64,000 bases of DNA from positions 1-64,000 of the forward strand of contig CAKPDR010000004.1 in the NCBI GenBank assembly GCA_934149075.1. The letters are read 5' to 3'. The translations under genes were made by a program, and so were the position numbers. Numbering within the stretch: the stretch's first letter is position 1; the number at the start of each line of letters is the position of its first letter. This DNA is from an uncultured Clostridia bacterium. Lineage in GTDB: Bacteria > Bacillota > Clostridia > TANB77 > CAG-508. The notes beneath the pieces were generated by a model that worked only from the letters and a program-made list of their open reading frames with translations, was not told where the DNA came from and made no database searches. Positions 36,684-45,271 of this stretch are shown piece after piece.

Positions 36684-37364
36684 TTATAATTTTATAATTT
36701 TGGCTGTTATATTATTAGATGTATTTTCCATTACAATCTTAATTGTACTTCCTGTATTATTTTTAAATTTAAAATCATATGCTCCATATGCTACTGCAGC
36801 ATCTTTACCAGCTTGGATATATGGAACTTTTCCACTATGTTGATGTCTTTCCGTGACTTCAAGTTCAGGCACTTTTAATACTGCATTATATAATGTTGTA
36901 CTTACTTGGCAATTTCCACCTCCAAGGCCTTTTTCTTTTTTTCCGTCAACATATATATCTGCTTCTTGATATCCTTTTGAAGATGTTGCTTTGCCAACAG
37001 TATTACAAAAAGAAAATGTTTCACCTGGTTCTATTTTCTTTGTAGATAATGCCTTACATGTTATTGCCATATTATTTTGTCTTTTTGAATCTTTATTATA
37101 GACTTTTGTTGAAAATCTTGCTATTTCTATTTCTTTTGAAGGTACTTCAGTTTGATTTTGTTGTTGGTTATTTGTTGAATTAGTTGCATTGGATGTATTA
37201 GTATTATTTTCTATATTTTGGTTTGTCGAACTTCTCTCTACTTGATAATTTGATGTGCTATTTTTCTCTTGTGTTTCTTTTATATTATTGTTTGAAGCTT
37301 TCCACCACCAAACTCCTCCAGTTATTAATACAATTGCAATTATAATTAAAATATTTTTTTTCAT
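36684..37364 (-). CDS. VanW-family protein
   Basis: 226 residues. Membrane anchor at about 4-22 (ILIIIAIVLITGGVWWW), then an Asn/Thr/Gln-rich linker to about residue 75, then the VanW domain with GETFSFCNTVGKAT, GYQEADIYVDGKKEKGLGGGNCQVSTTLYNAV and GKDAAVAYGAYDFKFKN. VanW domains occur in cell-envelope proteins; the biochemical role is unknown. It probably faces the outside of the membrane. The ATG is preceded by AAAGGATTG. Confidence 0.9.
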   Translation of the reverse strand: MKKNILIIIAIVLITGGVWWWKASNNNIKETQEKNSTSNYQVERSSTNQNIENNTNTSNATNSTNNQQQNQTEVPSKEIEIARFSTKVYNKDSKRQNNMAITCKALSTKKIEPGETFSFCNTVGKATSSKGYQEADIYVDGKKEKGLGGGNCQVSTTLYNAVLKVPELEVTERHQHSGKVPYIQAGKDAAVAYGAYDFKFKNNTGSTIKIVMENTSNNITAKIIKL

Positions 37365-37471
37365 ATATTTATCAATCCTTTCATTTCAAATTTATAATCT
37401 ATGCTATTCCAATTTTTTTATAGTTCCAAAATTTATTTTATAATTATTTTATCCCAAAATGCTAAAAATTA

Positions 37472-37501
37472 TTGACAAATTTGATATAAATATAGTATAA
37501 T
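37472..37501 (+). promoter_or_regulatory. Promoter of the small membrane protein / rpmE unit
   Basis: Consensus TTGACA (37472-37477), 18-nt spacer, TATAAT (37496-37501). Confidence 0.75.
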
Positions 37502-37533
37502 TGTTTGTGTATAAATTTTTAAAGGAGATTACT

Positions 37534-37710
37534 ATGTTAGCTAGGTATTGGAAAAAGATTGGTTTATTTATTTTAATAGTTGCATGCATTTTTAATGTAA
37601 TGACAAAAATGGTGCATAAAACATCTTTAAAAAGTGAACTTGAATCTACTGCAACATATGTAAATCAAGAAGAAAATAAAAATTTAGACAAAGAACTTGA
37701 AAACAAATAA
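37534..37710 (+). CDS. Small single-pass membrane protein of unknown function
   Basis: 58 residues from the ATG at 37534 (MLARYWKKIG), with AAAGGAG upstream. One hydrophobic segment (about 9-27) and a charged C-terminal tail, NQEENKNLDKELENK. No family is recognised. It lies 59 nt upstream of rpmE in the same direction and is probably co-transcribed with it. Confidence 0.7.
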   Translation: MLARYWKKIGLFILIVACIFNVMTKMVHKTSLKSELESTATYVNQEENKNLDKELENK

Positions 37711-37769
37711 CAAATATGTTAATATAATATTTGGCAAAATTACTGTTTTGAGAAAGAGGTGAATTTCAC

Positions 37770-37970
37770 ATGAAAGAAGGATTACATCCAACATACAATC
37801 AAACAACTATTACATGCGCATGTGGTAATGTTCTAGAAGTTGGTTCAACAAAAAAGGATTTAAAAGTAGATGTTTGCTCAAAATGTCATCCATACTGGAC
37901 AGGTAACTTAAGACTTGATACTAAAGGTGGTAGAGCTGACAGATTTAAAAAGAAATATGGACTTGCATAA
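37770..37970 (+). CDS. rpmE: 50S ribosomal protein L31
   Basis: 66 residues of the zinc-binding L31 type: TCACGN and CSKCHPYWTG supply the Cys ligands. Component of the large ribosomal subunit. GAAAGAGGTG is found upstream of the ATG, and a terminator follows. Confidence 0.97.
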   Translation: MKEGLHPTYNQTTITCACGNVLEVGSTKKDLKVDVCSKCHPYWTGNLRLDTKGGRADRFKKKYGLA

Positions 37971-37975
37971 AAAAA

Positions 37976-38002
37976 TGGCTTCATTAGAAAGCCACTTTTT
38001 TT
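37976..38002 (+). terminator. Intrinsic terminator of rpmE
   Basis: TGGCTT pairs with AAGCCA, followed by a run of T after one C. Confidence 0.85.
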
Positions 38003-38014
38003 GTTTTGATAATT

Positions 38015-38076
38015 AATCCTAAAATCTAAATGAACTTGTAACTTATTATATATTCATTTATTTAGATTTTAGGATT
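38015..38076. repeat. Inverted repeat between converging rpmE and glycosyltransferase genes
   Basis: AATCCTAAAATCTAAA pairs with TTTAGATTTTAGGATT around a loop of about 30 nt. It starts 4 nt after the stop codon of the glycosyltransferase gene on the minus strand and may act as its 3' end structure. Confidence 0.55.
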
Positions 38077-38080
38077 TTTC

Positions 38081-39571
38081 TTATTTTTCTATTAATGTTA
38101 TTTTATAGTTATAATCATGGTATTTTGTAAAAAATTCTTTTTCTGAAGCTTTTTTATACTCTTTGTCTTCAAATAAATCTTCATATAATGAACCATTAAC
38201 ATCGTCAATTATCCATACTCTGTTTGAACATTTTTCAGCAAATTCTTTTGTTACACATGTATCATAATTTGGACCGAATGCTTTGTATGCTTCTTCTACT
38301 CCCCAATTTTCTGGATTGTAAAAATATACCTGATTGTCTACAAAATGAATTGCTGCAACAAAACCTCCTCCAAGATTTGAAAATGCAATTGTGTCTCCTT
38401 CTTGTATATTTTCTTCTATATACTTCACTGGTTCATAGTTTGAACTGTCATAATTATCTTTTATTATTTTGATATTGTTATATCCTCCCAATATTGCTAT
38501 CATTGAAAGAATTGTCATTATCTCTACTTTATTTTTTTCTTTTGCAAGTATAAAACTGATTGCAAATATGTATAATCCTGTTATTACAAACAAATATCTA
38601 TAATACAAAATTGATGTTTTCATTACAACTGTAATAATAATTGCTGCAATTATTACTGCAAAATATACAATCACTGACCACTTAAATGGTTGTAAATCTT
38701 GTTTCTCTTTAAAATATTTATATGTTTTATATATTATGTATCCATATAACTCTAATGATAAAACTGTTGGTACTATAAAGTCTTTGTCTGATGATTTTAC
38801 ATATCCAGCTAATTGAGAGCTTATCAATTCCATTGGTGTTTGTGGAAATGAAAATCCAATCCAAAATCCATGAGAAACATTACTTAATTGTGTTACAAAA
38901 TTCATTAACCATGGTAAATATGCCAATCCTTGTGCTACTCCAAATAAAATTATAAATATTAATCCTTTTTTTCTTTTTTTGATTATCAAATAAACTAATA
39001 ATATCACATTGATTAGGCCTGCTGCCATTAGTCCATAGTAGTGTAAATATATACTTGCCAAACTTGAAATTCCAAATATTATCCAGTTTTTGGTATTATC
39101 TTCTTTTGAAAGCCTATATGCATATATTGAAAGTAGTGTTACTGCAAGTATTGCCCATGAATACATCCTTATTTCTACCGCATATACTGCTACTTCTGGT
39201 AAAACTACTGTTAAAAATGAAAATATAAATCCTGTTTTTTCTCCAAAATCTTTTCGTATGTGTGTATATCCTAGGATAATCAATATTGCAATTGGTATTA
39301 CAGAAAATATTTTATATGCAATTATTGACCCTCCTGTAATTAAATATACAATCCTAAGCATCCAATAATACAATATTGGATGTACATCATGTCCTCCAAT
39401 TGACCAAATTTCTCCAAATGTGTGTCTTGCTAATCCAACTGAATAGCTTTCATCAAACCATATATTTTTGTGAAAAGCTCCTAGTGATATGAATAGTATT
39501 CCAACAACTATTACCACAATGTGCCACTGTTTTATTGTGATTCTTTTTAATCTGTCTTTTAATTTTTCCAT
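38081..39571 (-). CDS. GT-C membrane glycosyltransferase (GT39/ArnT-like)
   Basis: 496 residues from the ATG at 39571 (MEKLKDRLKRITIKQW), preceded by AAAGGGAAC. About ten membrane helices. The first extracytoplasmic loop has WFDESYSVGLARHTF and GGHDVHPILYYWMLR, the Asp-Glu and Asp-x-His motifs of lipid-phosphate-sugar-dependent GT-C enzymes such as PMT and ArnT. A C-terminal soluble domain with EEAYKAFGPNYDT follows. It would transfer a sugar from a polyprenyl carrier onto an envelope component; the substrate cannot be told. Confidence 0.85.
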   Translation of the reverse strand: MEKLKDRLKRITIKQWHIVVIVVGILFISLGAFHKNIWFDESYSVGLARHTFGEIWSIGGHDVHPILYYWMLRIVYLITGGSIIAYKIFSVIPIAILIILGYTHIRKDFGEKTGFIFSFLTVVLPEVAVYAVEIRMYSWAILAVTLLSIYAYRLSKEDNTKNWIIFGISSLASIYLHYYGLMAAGLINVILLVYLIIKKRKKGLIFIILFGVAQGLAYLPWLMNFVTQLSNVSHGFWIGFSFPQTPMELISSQLAGYVKSSDKDFIVPTVLSLELYGYIIYKTYKYFKEKQDLQPFKWSVIVYFAVIIAAIIITVVMKTSILYYRYLFVITGLYIFAISFILAKEKNKVEIMTILSMIAILGGYNNIKIIKDNYDSSNYEPVKYIEENIQEGDTIAFSNLGGGFVAAIHFVDNQVYFYNPENWGVEEAYKAFGPNYDTCVTKEFAEKCSNRVWIIDDVNGSLYEDLFEDKEYKKASEKEFFTKYHDYNYKITLIEK

Positions 39572-39663
39572 TTCTTTAGTTCCCTTTCTTTTTTGTTTAG
39601 ATTTCATGTATATTTTCTAACGATTTTATTTTACTAGAAAACTAAAAAAATAGCAAGTGAAAC

Positions 39664-39725
39664 GGGAAAAAATGTACCGGGTACAAAATGTCCTGGGACA
39701 TTTTGTACCCGGTACTTTTTTTCCC
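39664..39725. repeat. Head-to-head REP-like palindrome pair (39664-39693; 39695-39725)
   Basis: The two copies are almost exact reverse complements of each other, giving a composite inverted repeat of about 60 nt. The last base of the array is also the first base of the gerW stop codon (TAG at 39727-39725). Confidence 0.9.
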
Positions 39726-40327
39726 TATTCAAAAGTTTCACCATCTGCTTGTAAGTAATCTGTCGTTTCTTGATATTCTGATTTTTGCTCATTTTCCTCA
39801 ATCTTCTTTTCTTGTTGTTTAACTTCTTGACTTTTTGCTTCTTGGTTTTTAGGTTTTTCTGTATAATAATTTCTGTTTCTCATTTCATTAATAATACTTT
39901 TTGTTCTTTCTTCTTTTTGCTTTATAGATTTATTAAACATTTCATTCATTTTTTGTATTAAATCTGGTACATAATCTAAAAGTTTATCAAAACAAGAATC
40001 ATGGTCAACTGGCATTAGTTTTACATTTCCTTCTTGTACTACTAAAAATGCAACTGGACTTATTGAAACTCCTGCACCTGCTCCTCCGCCAAATGGAAGT
40101 TTATATTCTATTGCCTCATCTTTATCTTTTTTGTTGTACTCTTTTAGTGTTTCTCCTCTAAATTCGCTTCCTCCTGCGGCAAAACCAAATCCTACTTTTG
40201 ATATTGGAATTATTGTTATTCCAACTTGAGTTTCTATAGGTTCCCCTATTATTGTATTTACATCAACCATATCTTGTATACTACTCATGGCAGTTATCAT
40301 AAGACTCTCTATTGGATGTTCACTCAT
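39725..40327 (-). CDS. gerW: GerW/YtfJ-family sporulation protein
   Basis: 200 residues. The YtfJ/GerW core is clear: HPIESLMITAMSSIQDMVD, IIPISKVGFGFAAGGSEF, then LPFGGGAGAGVSISPVAFLVV. The C-terminal 60 residues are a Gln/Glu/Lys-rich tail not needed for the family. GerW is produced in the forespore and is required for germination in Bacillus. The start overlaps the upstream DUF2953 gene by 4 nt, so they are translationally coupled. Confidence 0.93.
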   Translation of the reverse strand: MSEHPIESLMITAMSSIQDMVDVNTIIGEPIETQVGITIIPISKVGFGFAAGGSEFRGETLKEYNKKDKDEAIEYKLPFGGGAGAGVSISPVAFLVVQEGNVKLMPVDHDSCFDKLLDYVPDLIQKMNEMFNKSIKQKEERTKSIINEMRNRNYYTEKPKNQEAKSQEVKQQEKKIEENEQKSEYQETTDYLQADGETFE

Positions 40328-40890
40328 TTTATCTCCACCTTTCCCGAAATTTTTCTATATATATATTGCATCAAATAAATAGAAATTATGCACTCTATTT
40401 TTACTGTTAATATATTCTTATTTACATATACTGGATTAATTTGATATTTCGTTTTTTTTAAAATTATTCCTAACAAACTTGATAAAATTCCTACAAGTAT
40501 TGCTGTTAGTGCTGCATCTTGCGTTCCTATTTGTGCATTTAAATCTATTTTTTTTACATCTATGTCTACGTTTTGTAATAATTCTTTATAATTAATTTTT
40601 ATTTCTTTTTTTCTAAAAAAGTTTACACCTAAATCTATGTTTTTATTTTCTAGCTTTAAATTTGGTTGTTTCATTTTTTTTGCATCTTTTTTGAATAGTT
40701 TGATTTTTCCGAATATTAGTAGATATACATATATTTTGCTTTCTTTATTTATTTTTTGTCCTTTTGGCTTTTCTGTATTTATTATTAGATTTTCTATGTC
40801 AATTCCTATTCTGCTTGTATGTATTGCTATTCCTAAAATAATTAATACTATAATTAACAGACACATAAAAAAGAAAAACAATATTATCAC
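40324..40890 (-). CDS. DUF2953 domain protein
   Basis: 188 residues with an N-terminal membrane segment (about 2-24) and the DUF2953 region (IYVYLLIFGKIKLFKKDAKK). DUF2953 genes are typically located directly before ytfJ/gerW, as here (4-nt overlap). Function unknown; sporulation-linked by context. Confidence 0.85.
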   Translation of the reverse strand: MIILFFFFMCLLIIVLIILGIAIHTSRIGIDIENLIINTEKPKGQKINKESKIYVYLLIFGKIKLFKKDAKKMKQPNLKLENKNIDLGVNFFRKKEIKINYKELLQNVDIDVKKIDLNAQIGTQDAALTAILVGILSSLLGIILKKTKYQINPVYVNKNILTVKIECIISIYLMQYIYRKISGKVEIK

Positions 40891-41010
40891 CTCATTTTGA
40901 TTTTCTAGCGTTTTTTCTCTCAGCTAGTGTTCTTGTATTGTTGTTTTATTGGCGTTAATATTATTTTTCTCATTTTTTCTGTTTTTAAACAGTTCGTTAT
41001 TATTTTTAAA

Positions 41011-41784
41011 TTAATTTTCATCTTCTTTTTGCTTTTTTATTTTTGATTTTTCTACTTCTATGTCTCCAAATAGTTCATTTTGTTCTGTTACTACTTTGTT
41101 CCTTCTTGACATTTCAAGCAATCCTGAAAATGCTGTTACTACTTCCTTTCTATTATGTTTTTTTACTGAAAATAGTTTATTAAATGTGAATTTTTTGAAT
41201 TTTATTAGTGCTCTATACATTTCTTTTACAGTGTCTCCTACTGTATATGTTTCTATTATTGCTATTTTTTCTATGTTTGATGCATTTTTATTTATTTTTT
41301 CTGTATTTCTTTGAAGTATATTTCTATATGCTTCTGGCATCATTTCACTATTATATTGTTTTTCTATTTTTTGTTTTGGTAACTCTATTTCTTCTGGTCT
41401 CTTATAAAATCTTTTTGAATATTCTATAAAATTGTCCTTTAATTTTTGAGTTACTTCTTTATATTTTTTGTATTCGATTATTCTACGTATTAGTTCTTCT
41501 TCTGTTATTTCTTCTTCATTGTCCTGTTCTTTTGGTAATAAATGTTTTGATTTTAAATATAATAATGTTGATGACATTACTAAAAATTCACTTGTTACTT
41601 CTAAATTCATTTGCCCCATTTGGTTTATATATTCAATGTATTGATCTGTTATTTCACTTAGGTTGATATCATAAATGTCCATTTTATTTTTGTCTATTAA
41701 ATGACATAATAGGTCAAGTGGTCCTTCAAAATTTTCCAATTTGATAGAGTATTTGTTTGTTTCGAGTGTTAGTATGTTTGGCAT
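41011..41784 (-). CDS. scpA: Segregation and condensation protein A
   Basis: 257 residues of the ScpA kleisin family: FEGPLDLLCHLIDKNKMDIYDI near the N-terminus and EEELIRRIIEYKKYKEVTQKL in the middle; the C-terminal winged-helix portion contains EVVTAFSGLLEMSRR. It bridges SMC heads with ScpB in chromosome condensation. The usual neighbour scpB is not found here. The gene follows recX by 19 nt and is probably in the same operon. Confidence 0.95.
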   Translation of the reverse strand: MPNILTLETNKYSIKLENFEGPLDLLCHLIDKNKMDIYDINLSEITDQYIEYINQMGQMNLEVTSEFLVMSSTLLYLKSKHLLPKEQDNEEEITEEELIRRIIEYKKYKEVTQKLKDNFIEYSKRFYKRPEEIELPKQKIEKQYNSEMMPEAYRNILQRNTEKINKNASNIEKIAIIETYTVGDTVKEMYRALIKFKKFTFNKLFSVKKHNRKEVVTAFSGLLEMSRRNKVVTEQNELFGDIEVEKSKIKKQKEDEN

Positions 41785-41803
41785 TTTTGCTTCCTTTCAT
41801 TTT

Positions 41804-42256
41804 TTAGTCTGTTTTATATCCTTTTCTATATAAGTATTGTCTTATTTCTTCTTCAGTTTGATCTGATTTTTTTGCTTTGATTTTTTCTATACACTTCTTT
41901 TCATATTCTTCTAATTCCTCATAATTGCTATCTATATATTTCTCTATAAGTTTTCTGTCTAATCCTTTTGATATTAATTTGTATTTGATTTCTTTTATTG
42001 ATAGTGTTTTTAGGTTCATATATTCTCTTACTTGTTTTTCAATAAATTCATAATCATCTAAATATTTTGCTTCTTTTAAATATTCTATTATTTCATCTAG
42101 CATTTTTTCTTCTATTTGTCCTTTGAATTTTTTTCTTACTTCTTGTTCTGTTCTTTTTTTGTACATTATATATTTGAATACTTTCGTTTTTTGTGCGTCA
42201 AATTCTTTTAATTTTTCTATATTTGATGTTGTTTCAAAATTTTCTATTATTTTCAT
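41804..42256 (-). CDS. recX: Regulatory protein RecX
   Basis: 150 residues with the RecX helical repeats: YIMYKKRTEQEVRKKF, DEIIEYLKEAKYLDDYEF and RQYLYRKGY. RecX limits RecA filament growth. First gene of a recX-scpA-(DUF2953-gerW) run, with a promoter at 42319-42347. Confidence 0.88.
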   Translation of the reverse strand: MKIIENFETTSNIEKLKEFDAQKTKVFKYIMYKKRTEQEVRKKFKGQIEEKMLDEIIEYLKEAKYLDDYEFIEKQVREYMNLKTLSIKEIKYKLISKGLDRKLIEKYIDSNYEELEEYEKKCIEKIKAKKSDQTEEEIRQYLYRKGYKTD

Positions 42257-42318
42257 TTTTGGCTAGTCCTTTCATTGTTGTTTACTCTTATATTGCTGAT
42301 TTTACACTATTTCTTAAT

Positions 42319-42347
42319 ATTCTATATTATTTTGATTTTTTTTGCAA
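42319..42347 (-). promoter_or_regulatory. Possible promoter of recX-scpA
   Basis: Minus-strand TTGCAA (42347-42342), 17-nt spacer, TAGAAT (42324-42319), about 60 nt before the recX start. Confidence 0.5.
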
Positions 42348-42465
42348 TATTTTTCAAGTATATTTTATTTTAAACAATTAATACTATAAATAAGTTTTAT
42401 ATTGCACCAAACATATTTGTTTGAATACTTATAAAACAAATTAATGATTTCTAAGGAGGTTTACT

Positions 42466-42882
42466 ATGAGTAAAAAGTTATTTTTTACTATTGGTTTATT
42501 AATGTCTTTGATTTTTACATTTGCAATAACTTTTAGTTTTGCAACAGATGATAATGGTGCTATGAATAGTGTTAATAATGCTGTTAATGATGTACGTGGT
42601 GCTGTTGGTGGCGCTGAAAATGCTGTTGAAGGTGCTGTTAAAAATGTAACTGATACTACTAAAAATGCTACAGATAATAATTCTCAATCTACTGGATATA
42701 CTGCTAATAGAACCGCTACAACTGCTACATCTAATGCTAGTAATACCGGAAGCTTTTTAGGTATGTCTTCAACTATGTGGACTTGGCTTATTTTAGCTGT
42801 TGCTGTTATCGCTATTATTGCTTTGGTTTGGTATTATTCTAATCAACTTAATAATAACAGAAGATATGATGATAATGATTAG
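42466..42882 (+). CDS. Exported small protein with C-terminal membrane anchor
   Basis: 138 residues. Signal peptide at 1-26 (LFFTIGLLMSLIFTFAITFSFA), then an Asn/Ala/Val/Thr-rich region with repeated AVxNV/AVxGAxxAV phrases (about 30-90), and a C-terminal membrane segment at about 107-125 (WTWLILAVAVIAIIALVWYY) with an Asn/Arg/Asp tail. AAGGAGG is upstream of the ATG. The family is not recognised; it is probably an envelope protein. Confidence 0.85.
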   Translation: MSKKLFFTIGLLMSLIFTFAITFSFATDDNGAMNSVNNAVNDVRGAVGGAENAVEGAVKNVTDTTKNATDNNSQSTGYTANRTATTATSNASNTGSFLGMSSTMWTWLILAVAVIAIIALVWYYSNQLNNNRRYDDND

Positions 42883-42904
42883 TAATTTGAGGCTTTGATA
42901 TAAA

Positions 42905-42933
42905 TTGACAAAATTTCAATTTTAGAATATATT
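42905..42933 (+). promoter_or_regulatory. Promoter of the small acidic/basic protein gene
   Basis: TTGACA (42905-42910), 17-nt spacer, TATATT (42928-42933). A good AAAGGAGG site further down (about 42979) is not followed by an ATG; translation most likely starts at 43051. Confidence 0.65.
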
Positions 42934-43050
42934 ATTTATGTATACTTTTAAGTTTTGTATTAATTCTGTTACACACAAAAAGGAGGTACATTTTTAAGAA
43001 AACAGATTTTGTCACTAATTGATAAGCAAAAATTTAAAGGAGAAAGTATT

Positions 43051-43272
43051 ATGAGTATTGTAGACCAGTGGAGAGAACAAGATAGATTTGAACAGTTCGT
43101 AGATAATTTTCGTCGAAACCATCCTAATCGCCATTATTCTCAAGAAGAACTTAGATATTATTATGAGTGTCATCAAGATAAAATAAGAAGTGAGAATGAT
43201 GAACGTGAATATAGGAGACAAGCTTATTTCGGTACTCGTTCATGTAGTTCATTTAATGATGATTTATATTGA
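43051..43272 (+). CDS. Small charged protein of unknown function
   Basis: 73 residues from the ATG at 43051 (MSIVDQWREQDR), with AAAGGAG 8 nt upstream. Rich in Arg, Glu, Asp and Tyr (RHYSQEELRYYYECHQDK). No signal peptide or membrane segment. Unrecognised. The frame extends 14 codons upstream without a suitable ribosome site. Confidence 0.7.
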   Translation: MSIVDQWREQDRFEQFVDNFRRNHPNRHYSQEELRYYYECHQDKIRSENDEREYRRQAYFGTRSCSSFNDDLY

Positions 43273-43332
43273 TGCAGTTACACATAATATTTAGACCGTG
43301 GGGAATCTTTAATAAGGTTCCCTAATTTTTCT

Positions 43333-43360
43333 TTTACTATTTACTTTTTTGTGTTATAAT
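43333..43360 (+). promoter_or_regulatory. Possible promoter of smpB
   Basis: TTTACT (43333-43338), 16-nt spacer, TATAAT (43355-43360), 33 nt before the start codon. Confidence 0.5.
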
Positions 43361-43393
43361 GTTTTTTAGAAAAATTTATTTATGGAGGCTGTT

Positions 43394-43858
43394 ATGAATT
43401 CAAATACAAAGTTAATTGCAAAAAATCCTGTTGCATATCATAATTTTAATATCGAAGATACATATGAAGCTGGAATTGTTTTGTCTGGTACTGAAATCAA
43501 ATCAATTCGAGCTGGTAAGGTTAATTTGAAGGATAGCTACGCTGGTTTTAATAATGGAGAATGTTTCATATATTCTATGCATGTTAGTCCTTATGAACAT
43601 GGAAATATTTTTAATAAAAATCCTTTACGTGATAGAAAATTACTTTTGAATAAAAGAGAACTTAATAAACTTTTTGGAAGAGTTAAACAAGATGGATATA
43701 GTTTAGTTCCTATTAGTCTTTATTTCAAAGGTAGTTTGGTTAAATTGGAACTTGGCTTAGGTAAAGGTAAAAAATTGTATGATAAACGTCAAGATATTGC
43801 AAAAAAGGATGCTGAACGTAGAATGCAAAAGGCTTTGAGTTCTAAGAATTTTGACTAA
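43394..43858 (+). CDS. smpB: SsrA-binding protein SmpB
   Basis: 154 residues from the ATG at 43394 (MNSNTKLIAKNP), since GGAGG is 5 nt upstream; a more 5' ATG overlaps the ribosome site itself. Family motifs: AYHNFNIEDTYEAGIVLSGTEIKSIRAGKVNLKDSY, given here as two parts (YEAGIVLSGTEIKS, RAGKVNLKDSY), and the basic C-terminal tail KKLYDKRQDIAKKDAER. It binds tmRNA for rescue of stalled ribosomes. No tmRNA gene is seen next to it. Confidence 0.96.
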   Translation: MNSNTKLIAKNPVAYHNFNIEDTYEAGIVLSGTEIKSIRAGKVNLKDSYAGFNNGECFIYSMHVSPYEHGNIFNKNPLRDRKLLLNKRELNKLFGRVKQDGYSLVPISLYFKGSLVKLELGLGKGKKLYDKRQDIAKKDAERRMQKALSSKNFD

Positions 43859-43908
43859 TATTCAATTTTATGTTACAATATCGCACTATCTTGAAGTTTT
43901 TGAGTTTT

Positions 43909-43942
43909 AAAATTGAGGTACCAACTGGTGCCTCAATTTTTT
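43909..43942. terminator. Bidirectional terminator between smpB and fba
   Basis: A 14-bp stem of AAAATTGAGG... with ...CCTCAATTTT around AACT (one G-T pair), flanked by A-rich and T-rich ends, between converging genes. Confidence 0.85.
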
Positions 43943-43967
43943 AACTTGATATAAATATATTTTGTTT

Positions 43968-44900
43968 TTATGCTTTATTTGCTGAACCAAATACATCTTT
44001 CATCTTGTGTGCTACTGTTTGTTTTACTAATTCTCTTGCTGGAGTTAAATATTTTCTTGGATCAAATGCACTTGGATCTTCTGTAAATACTTTTCTTATT
44101 CCAGCTGTCATTGCTAGTCTTAAGTCTGTATCTACATTTATTTTTGATACACCAGATATACTTGCTTCATGTAATATTTCATCTGGAACTCCTTTTGCTC
44201 CTGGAATGTTTCCACCATATTCATTACACATATTTACTAATTCTGGAATTACTGTTGATGCACCATGTAAAACTATTGGTGTATTTGGAATTCTTTCTTT
44301 TATTTGTTTTAATATATCAAATCTTAATTTTGCTTCCCCTTTGAATTTGTATGCTCCATGGCTTGTTCCAATTGCTATCGCAAGTGAGTCTACTCCTGTT
44401 CTTCTTACAAATTCTTCTGCTTGATCTGGGTCTGTATACATTGCATCATTTTCTGATACATTTACGTCATCTTCTATTCCTGCAAGTTTTCCAAGTTCGG
44501 CTTCTACAACTACACCATGTGCATGTGCATATTCTACAACTTCTTTTGTTAATCTTATATTTTCTTCAAAGTCATATTTTGATCCGTCAAACATTACAGA
44601 TGTAAATCCATTGTCAACACACATCTTACATGTTTCAAAATCTGGTCCATGGTCTAAATGTATTGCTATTGGAATATTGGGATGTTCTTCTACTGCTGCT
44701 TCTACCATTTTCATTAAATAATTTATTCTTGCATATTTTATTGCACTTGATGATGCTTGCAATATAACTGGTGAATTTTGTTCAGCTGCAGCATCGACTA
44801 TTCCTTGTACAATTTCCATATTATTTACATTGAATGCACCTATTGCATATCCTTCTTTCATTGCTTTTTCAAACATTTCCTTAGTTGTTACTAATGACAT
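43968..44900 (-). CDS. fba: Class II fructose-bisphosphate aldolase
   Basis: 310 residues from the ATG at 44900 (MSLVTTKEMF), with AAAGGAAGAG upstream. Class II zinc aldolase motifs: AIHLDHGPDFETC (zinc His), EAELGKLAGIEDDV, GTSHGAYKF, and LHGASTVIPELV. It cleaves fructose-1,6-bisphosphate to DHAP and G3P in glycolysis. It has its own promoter and shares a terminator with smpB. Confidence 0.96.
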   Translation of the reverse strand: MSLVTTKEMFEKAMKEGYAIGAFNVNNMEIVQGIVDAAAEQNSPVILQASSSAIKYARINYLMKMVEAAVEEHPNIPIAIHLDHGPDFETCKMCVDNGFTSVMFDGSKYDFEENIRLTKEVVEYAHAHGVVVEAELGKLAGIEDDVNVSENDAMYTDPDQAEEFVRRTGVDSLAIAIGTSHGAYKFKGEAKLRFDILKQIKERIPNTPIVLHGASTVIPELVNMCNEYGGNIPGAKGVPDEILHEASISGVSKINVDTDLRLAMTAGIRKVFTEDPSAFDPRKYLTPARELVKQTVAHKMKDVFGSANKA

Positions 44901-44930
44901 ATTTATCACTCTTCCTTTCATATTGCACTC

Positions 44931-44959
44931 ATTGTATTTCTATTTTCTTTTTTTGTCAA
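44931..44959 (-). promoter_or_regulatory. Promoter of fba
   Basis: Minus-strand consensus TTGACA (44959-44954), 17-nt spacer, TACAAT (44936-44931). Confidence 0.75.
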
Positions 44960-44976
44960 TAGGACTGGAAATTTTA

Positions 44977-45141
44977 TTATTCAGCATATTCATAGCTTCC
45001 ACACATTGATTCATCTGTTTCACATGTATCACAGTTTTCTGTTGGTATTACACTTATCGCTTGTAATGTACATTTTTTTGTTATTCCATCTTGATATGCA
45101 CAACTTTCTACAGTACAGTTTATTGTTTGTTTTTCTTCCAT
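44977..45141 (-). CDS. DUF1540 small Cys-rich protein
   Basis: 54 residues from the ATG at 45141 (MEEKQTINC), with AAAGGA about 8 nt upstream; a longer frame exists but lacks a ribosome site. Eight or so residues match the DUF1540 Cys pattern: INCTVESCAYQ, KKCTLQAISV, CDTCETDESMCGSYE. It probably binds a metal. Function unknown; common in clostridia. Confidence 0.82.
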   Translation of the reverse strand: MEEKQTINCTVESCAYQDGITKKCTLQAISVIPTENCDTCETDESMCGSYEYAE

Positions 45142-45271
45142 AATATTCATCCTTTCACAATTATTATTCATGACAAAGTCACTAATTTTATTGTTTCCAT
45201 ACTTCATTTTTTTATTCCAAAGTATATTTTTTTTACTTTTCCATATACTATTCTAATATAAAGGAGTTATT

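Noticed and set aside
20001..39725. Tandem 31-nt repeats as a CRISPR array
   Set aside because: Only two or three copies per site, spacers are short and partly conserved, elements are scattered in many gaps and no cas gene is present.
42979..43020. Start of the small protein at the AAAGGAGG near 42979
   Set aside because: No ATG, GTG or TTG follows at a suitable distance in the right frame; the ATG at 43051 has its own AAAGGAG.
43859..43967. tmRNA gene next to smpB
   Set aside because: The gap is too short and is taken up by a bidirectional terminator.
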